Shown here piece by piece: positions 6,039-8,086 of a stretch of 8,086 nt of DNA. Positions within the stretch are counted from its first letter, which is position 1. The number at the start of each line of letters is the position of its first letter. The stretch comes from OMIS01 sp964443885 (GTDB lineage: Bacteria > Patescibacteriota > Microgenomatia > UBA1400 > PJMF01), in NCBI GenBank assembly GCA_964443885.1, contig CAYUES010000045.1, positions 1-8,086 on the forward strand, given 5' to 3'. A program made the position numbers and the translations under genes. The notes beneath the pieces are model-generated. The model was not told the origin of the DNA and made no database searches. It worked only from the letters and a program-made list of their open reading frames with translations.

Positions 6039-7222
6039 AGTACCTCAAAATAACTGCAATTATTCTAGGAAGTATCGCACTGGTGATTGCTGGTTTCTTT
6101 GGAGGTGTGTACTTTATCCAACGCGAAGATTTTTCCGTCTCATCTCCCGCAATTTTTAATACACAAAAAGAAAAAGAGTTGCCACTTCTTGCATACACAA
6201 TCCCTGCACTTCGTGAACGCAGCTATCAACCTCGAACGATTACCATTACAGAAGAACTTTCTACTACCGAAGAATTTACAAGCTATGTCTTTGAGTACAA
6301 TGCATTAGGTAAAAAAATGACTGGGCAGCTTAACGTGCCTGCCACCGTAACTGCCACCACGCCAGTGATTGTGATGCTACGGGGGTACGTGCCACTGAGT
6401 ATCTTCACCACCGGGGTCGGCACTAAAAATGCAGCCGCTGTTTTCGCACGAGAAGGATTTATTACTATTGCACCTGATTTCTTTGGCTACGGTGAAAGTG
6501 ATCCCGAGCCGAGTGACTCCTGGCAAGCCCGATTTGAAAAACCGATTGCGGTGATCGAACTGATTGAAACGATTCGCCAAAAAGGTACGCCAGTTACTGC
6601 AAATCTAGTTGATGAAACTACCGCACAAAATATAGTTACACAGTCCGAAACTCCTCTGACGCAGACACCAGCTCTTCACAAAACCGATCGCATTGGGATC
6701 TGGGGGCACAGCAACGGCGGCCAGATTGCGATGAGCACGTTAGTGGCGATGCAAGAATCAATTCCCACTACACTTTGGGCACCAGTTCTTGTTCCTTTTC
6801 CTTACTCGATTTTATACTTCACCGATGAAAATGAAGACGAAGGGAAAGGGATGCGAATTTGGCTCAGCCAACTAGAGGACGACTATGAACTTCGGGATTT
6901 TTCATTTACTAAATACTTGGACGGTTTAGTGGGGCCACTCCAGATCCAACACGGCACCAATGACGAGGCAGCTCCTCATATTTGGAGCAATGAGTTTGTG
7001 GACAAGTTGCTAGCAGAAAATAAACGCCGCGCTAAAAAACTAGCAGAGATCGATGCGGCAGAAAATGCTTCGGAAAGCGCAGAGACTATCGAATTACTTC
7101 AATCAATCAGCTATGACTATATACAATATCCAGGCGCTGACCACAATTTACAACCTAACGCAAATTGGGAACAAGCCGTCACAAAAGATTTAGAATTTTT
7201 CAGGAGAGAGCTGTTAGATTAA
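6035..7222 (+). CDS. Membrane-anchored alpha/beta hydrolase (dienelactone hydrolase/S9 peptidase-like)
   Basis: The 395-aa protein has one N-terminal membrane segment (about 7-28) and no further ones, so the catalytic domain probably faces outward. The serine hydrolase triad is visible: nucleophile S226 in GHSNGGQ (224-230), D310 in HGTND, and H370 in GADHN. GYVPLS near 117-122 may provide the oxyanion region, and the DFFGYGES segment (148-155) is typical of dienelactone-hydrolase/prolyl-oligopeptidase-type folds. Two insertions stand out: a polar stretch (about 185-217) before the nucleophile strand, and a charged Lys/Glu/Ala-rich helix (about 325-353) between the acid and the histidine, which could form a lid. 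It overlaps the glycosyltransferase stop by ATGA, implying translational coupling and perhaps action on the same cell-surface product. Esterase, deacylase and peptidase activities all remain possible. Confidence 0.85.
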   Translation: MKYLKITAIILGSIALVIAGFFGGVYFIQREDFSVSSPAIFNTQKEKELPLLAYTIPALRERSYQPRTITITEELSTTEEFTSYVFEYNALGKKMTGQLNVPATVTATTPVIVMLRGYVPLSIFTTGVGTKNAAAVFAREGFITIAPDFFGYGESDPEPSDSWQARFEKPIAVIELIETIRQKGTPVTANLVDETTAQNIVTQSETPLTQTPALHKTDRIGIWGHSNGGQIAMSTLVAMQESIPTTLWAPVLVPFPYSILYFTDENEDEGKGMRIWLSQLEDDYELRDFSFTKYLDGLVGPLQIQHGTNDEAAPHIWSNEFVDKLLAENKRRAKKLAEIDAAENASESAETIELLQSISYDYIQYPGADHNLQPNANWEQAVTKDLEFFRRELLD

Positions 7223-7259
7223 GCACTTTGCAGAACTACCTATCTTCTAGTAAGGTGCT
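7222..7259. terminator. Weak inverted repeat between the convergent hydrolase and RmuC genes
   Basis: AGCACTTT (7222-7229) can pair with AAGGTGCT (7252-7259) with one G-T pair, across a 22-base loop. There is no T-run after it. It sits in the 42-bp convergent gap and may help end both transcripts, but it lacks the shape of a standard intrinsic terminator. Confidence 0.2.
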
Positions 7260-7264
7260 AGTTT

Positions 7265-8086
7265 CTAGCCTTTTGGCTCCAAAATTTCAGGCAAGATATC
7301 CTGTGTTAAAACTTCAGCAGCCTTCAGTGCGCCACCCTGCCGAACACTTTCGATCTTCTCAATCTTGCGCTCCATTTGTCGGACACGAGTGCCATTCAGC
7401 TGCTCGTAGTCTGTCTGTAACGTCTTTAAACTACGACCGTACTTATCAAACTGTTCTTTAAACTTGCCCCACTCTGCTACAAACTCATCAACCTGAATCA
7501 CGGCATCACGTAGCGAGTCGGAGATCATGAAGTTGCGGTAACTTTCCAGTACCGTCCGTGCCACCACCAAGAACGTAAACGGTGAAACGAGTAGCACTCG
7601 TTTCTTGAAAGAGTAATCAATAATATCGGGCAACTTTTGATTTAAAAAAGAAAAAATCATTTCATTGGGAACAAAAAGAATTGCGTAGTCTAAAGTGCCT
7701 GAACTGGGATCAATGTAGTCCGCAACTTTATTAATTTTGTCTTTTAAATTTTTACTAAAAAGTTGTAGATGTGTTTTTTGCTGTTCTTTGTTAGGGCTGT
7801 CGGCGAGTTTTTGAATTTCACTGTACGGAAACTTTACATCAATAGCGACACATCTTTTGTCCGGCAAAAGCAAGGTAATATCAGGTCGCAGAGTCGAGTT
7901 GCTCAAGTGCATTTGACGCAGATAATGGACACCTTCCATCAGGCCATTTGCTTGTAATAAATCTTCAATAATCCGCTCACCCCACTCGCCACGAGCTTGA
8001 TTATTTGACAGCACTTCAGAGAGTCGTTTGGTAGAAACTGAGAGTTCATCGGTCAGTTTGCGTTGTGACTCGAGCGATGTTGCGAG
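7265..8086 (-). CDS. rmuC: DNA recombination protein RmuC, C-terminal part, running off the window edge
   Basis: Only the C-terminal 273 residues are in the window. The frame stays open to base 8086, so the GTG at 8014 is an internal valine codon and not the start. Counting from that GTG, GEWGER (9-14) matches the conserved G-x-W-G-E motif of RmuC. RPD (43-45) with AIDVK (57-61) provides the D...DxK pattern of its PD-(D/E)XK nuclease-like fold, and RVLLVSPFTFLVVARTV (139-155) is the conserved hydrophobic segment that follows. The last 60 or so residues are charged and probably coiled coil, as in family members; the missing N-terminus normally holds an anchor and a long coiled coil. RmuC proteins limit certain DNA rearrangements, and the precise biochemical role is uncertain. 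The gene converges on the hydrolase gene with a 42-bp gap. Family assignment is firm. Confidence 0.9.
   Translation of the reverse strand, partial: LATSLESQRKLTDELSVSTKRLSEVLSNNQARGEWGERIIEDLLQANGLMEGVHYLRQMHLSNSTLRPDITLLLPDKRCVAIDVKFPYSEIQKLADSPNKEQQKTHLQLFSKNLKDKINKVADYIDPSSGTLDYAILFVPNEMIFSFLNQKLPDIIDYSFKKRVLLVSPFTFLVVARTVLESYRNFMISDSLRDAVIQVDEFVAEWGKFKEQFDKYGRSLKTLQTDYEQLNGTRVRQMERKIEKIESVRQGGALKAAEVLTQDILPEILEPKG

Noticed and set aside
7267..7278. AGCC-TTTT-GGCT mini hairpin at the end of rmuC
   Set aside because: A 4-bp stem with a 4-base loop inside coding sequence, without a following T-tract, is expected by chance.
8012..8014. GTG 8014 as start of RmuC
   Set aside because: The frame remains open for 24 more codons to the window edge, and RmuC has a long N-terminal region before the GxWGE motif.

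Overview
The window reads as a compact bacterial chromosome segment of moderate GC. It has eight protein genes, very little intergenic space, and no RNA genes, insertion sequences or CRISPR. The best guess for the organism is a Patescibacteria/CPR bacterium, possibly Microgenomates-like. The reasons are the Pro/Thr/Ser/Lys linker on the secreted protein, single-pass-anchored extracytoplasmic enzymes, a PMT-like lipid-linked-sugar glycosyltransferase, the near absence of Shine-Dalgarno sequences, and promoters that sit directly on start codons. This placement is inferred from style and was not tested with a marker gene.

Layout, left to right. (1) The minus-strand N-terminal part of an S-adenosylmethionine decarboxylase is cut by the left edge and interrupted by a frameshift at a run of four C. 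(2) Divergent to it, a secreted polysaccharide lyase family 7 (alginate lyase-like) enzyme carries a Pro/Thr linker and a fibronectin type III domain. (3) An arginase-like ureohydrolase follows in the same direction with its own promoter. (4) A ZIP metal transporter lies on the opposite strand, with its 3' end overlapping the arginase 3' end by 35 bp. (5) A YibE/F-family membrane protein lies upstream of it on the same strand. (6) Starting divergently only 29 bp away, a plus-strand pair encodes a multi-spanning PMT/ArnT-like glycosyltransferase and a membrane-anchored alpha/beta hydrolase. They are joined by an ATGA overlap. (7) Convergent to that pair is the C-terminal 273 residues of RmuC, which runs off the right edge.

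Functional themes. AdoMet decarboxylase and arginase both belong to polyamine supply: arginine to ornithine, leading to putrescine, and decarboxylated AdoMet for spermidine. They flank the lyase gene. The other products act mostly at the envelope: the lyase, two membrane transport-type proteins, the glycosyltransferase and the anchored hydrolase. The most striking regulatory pattern is that at least four, and probably five, first-in-transcript genes have a sigma70-like -10 box that puts the predicted transcription start at, or within a few bases of, the start codon. This implies leaderless mRNAs. The one operon-internal gene has an AGGA motif instead.
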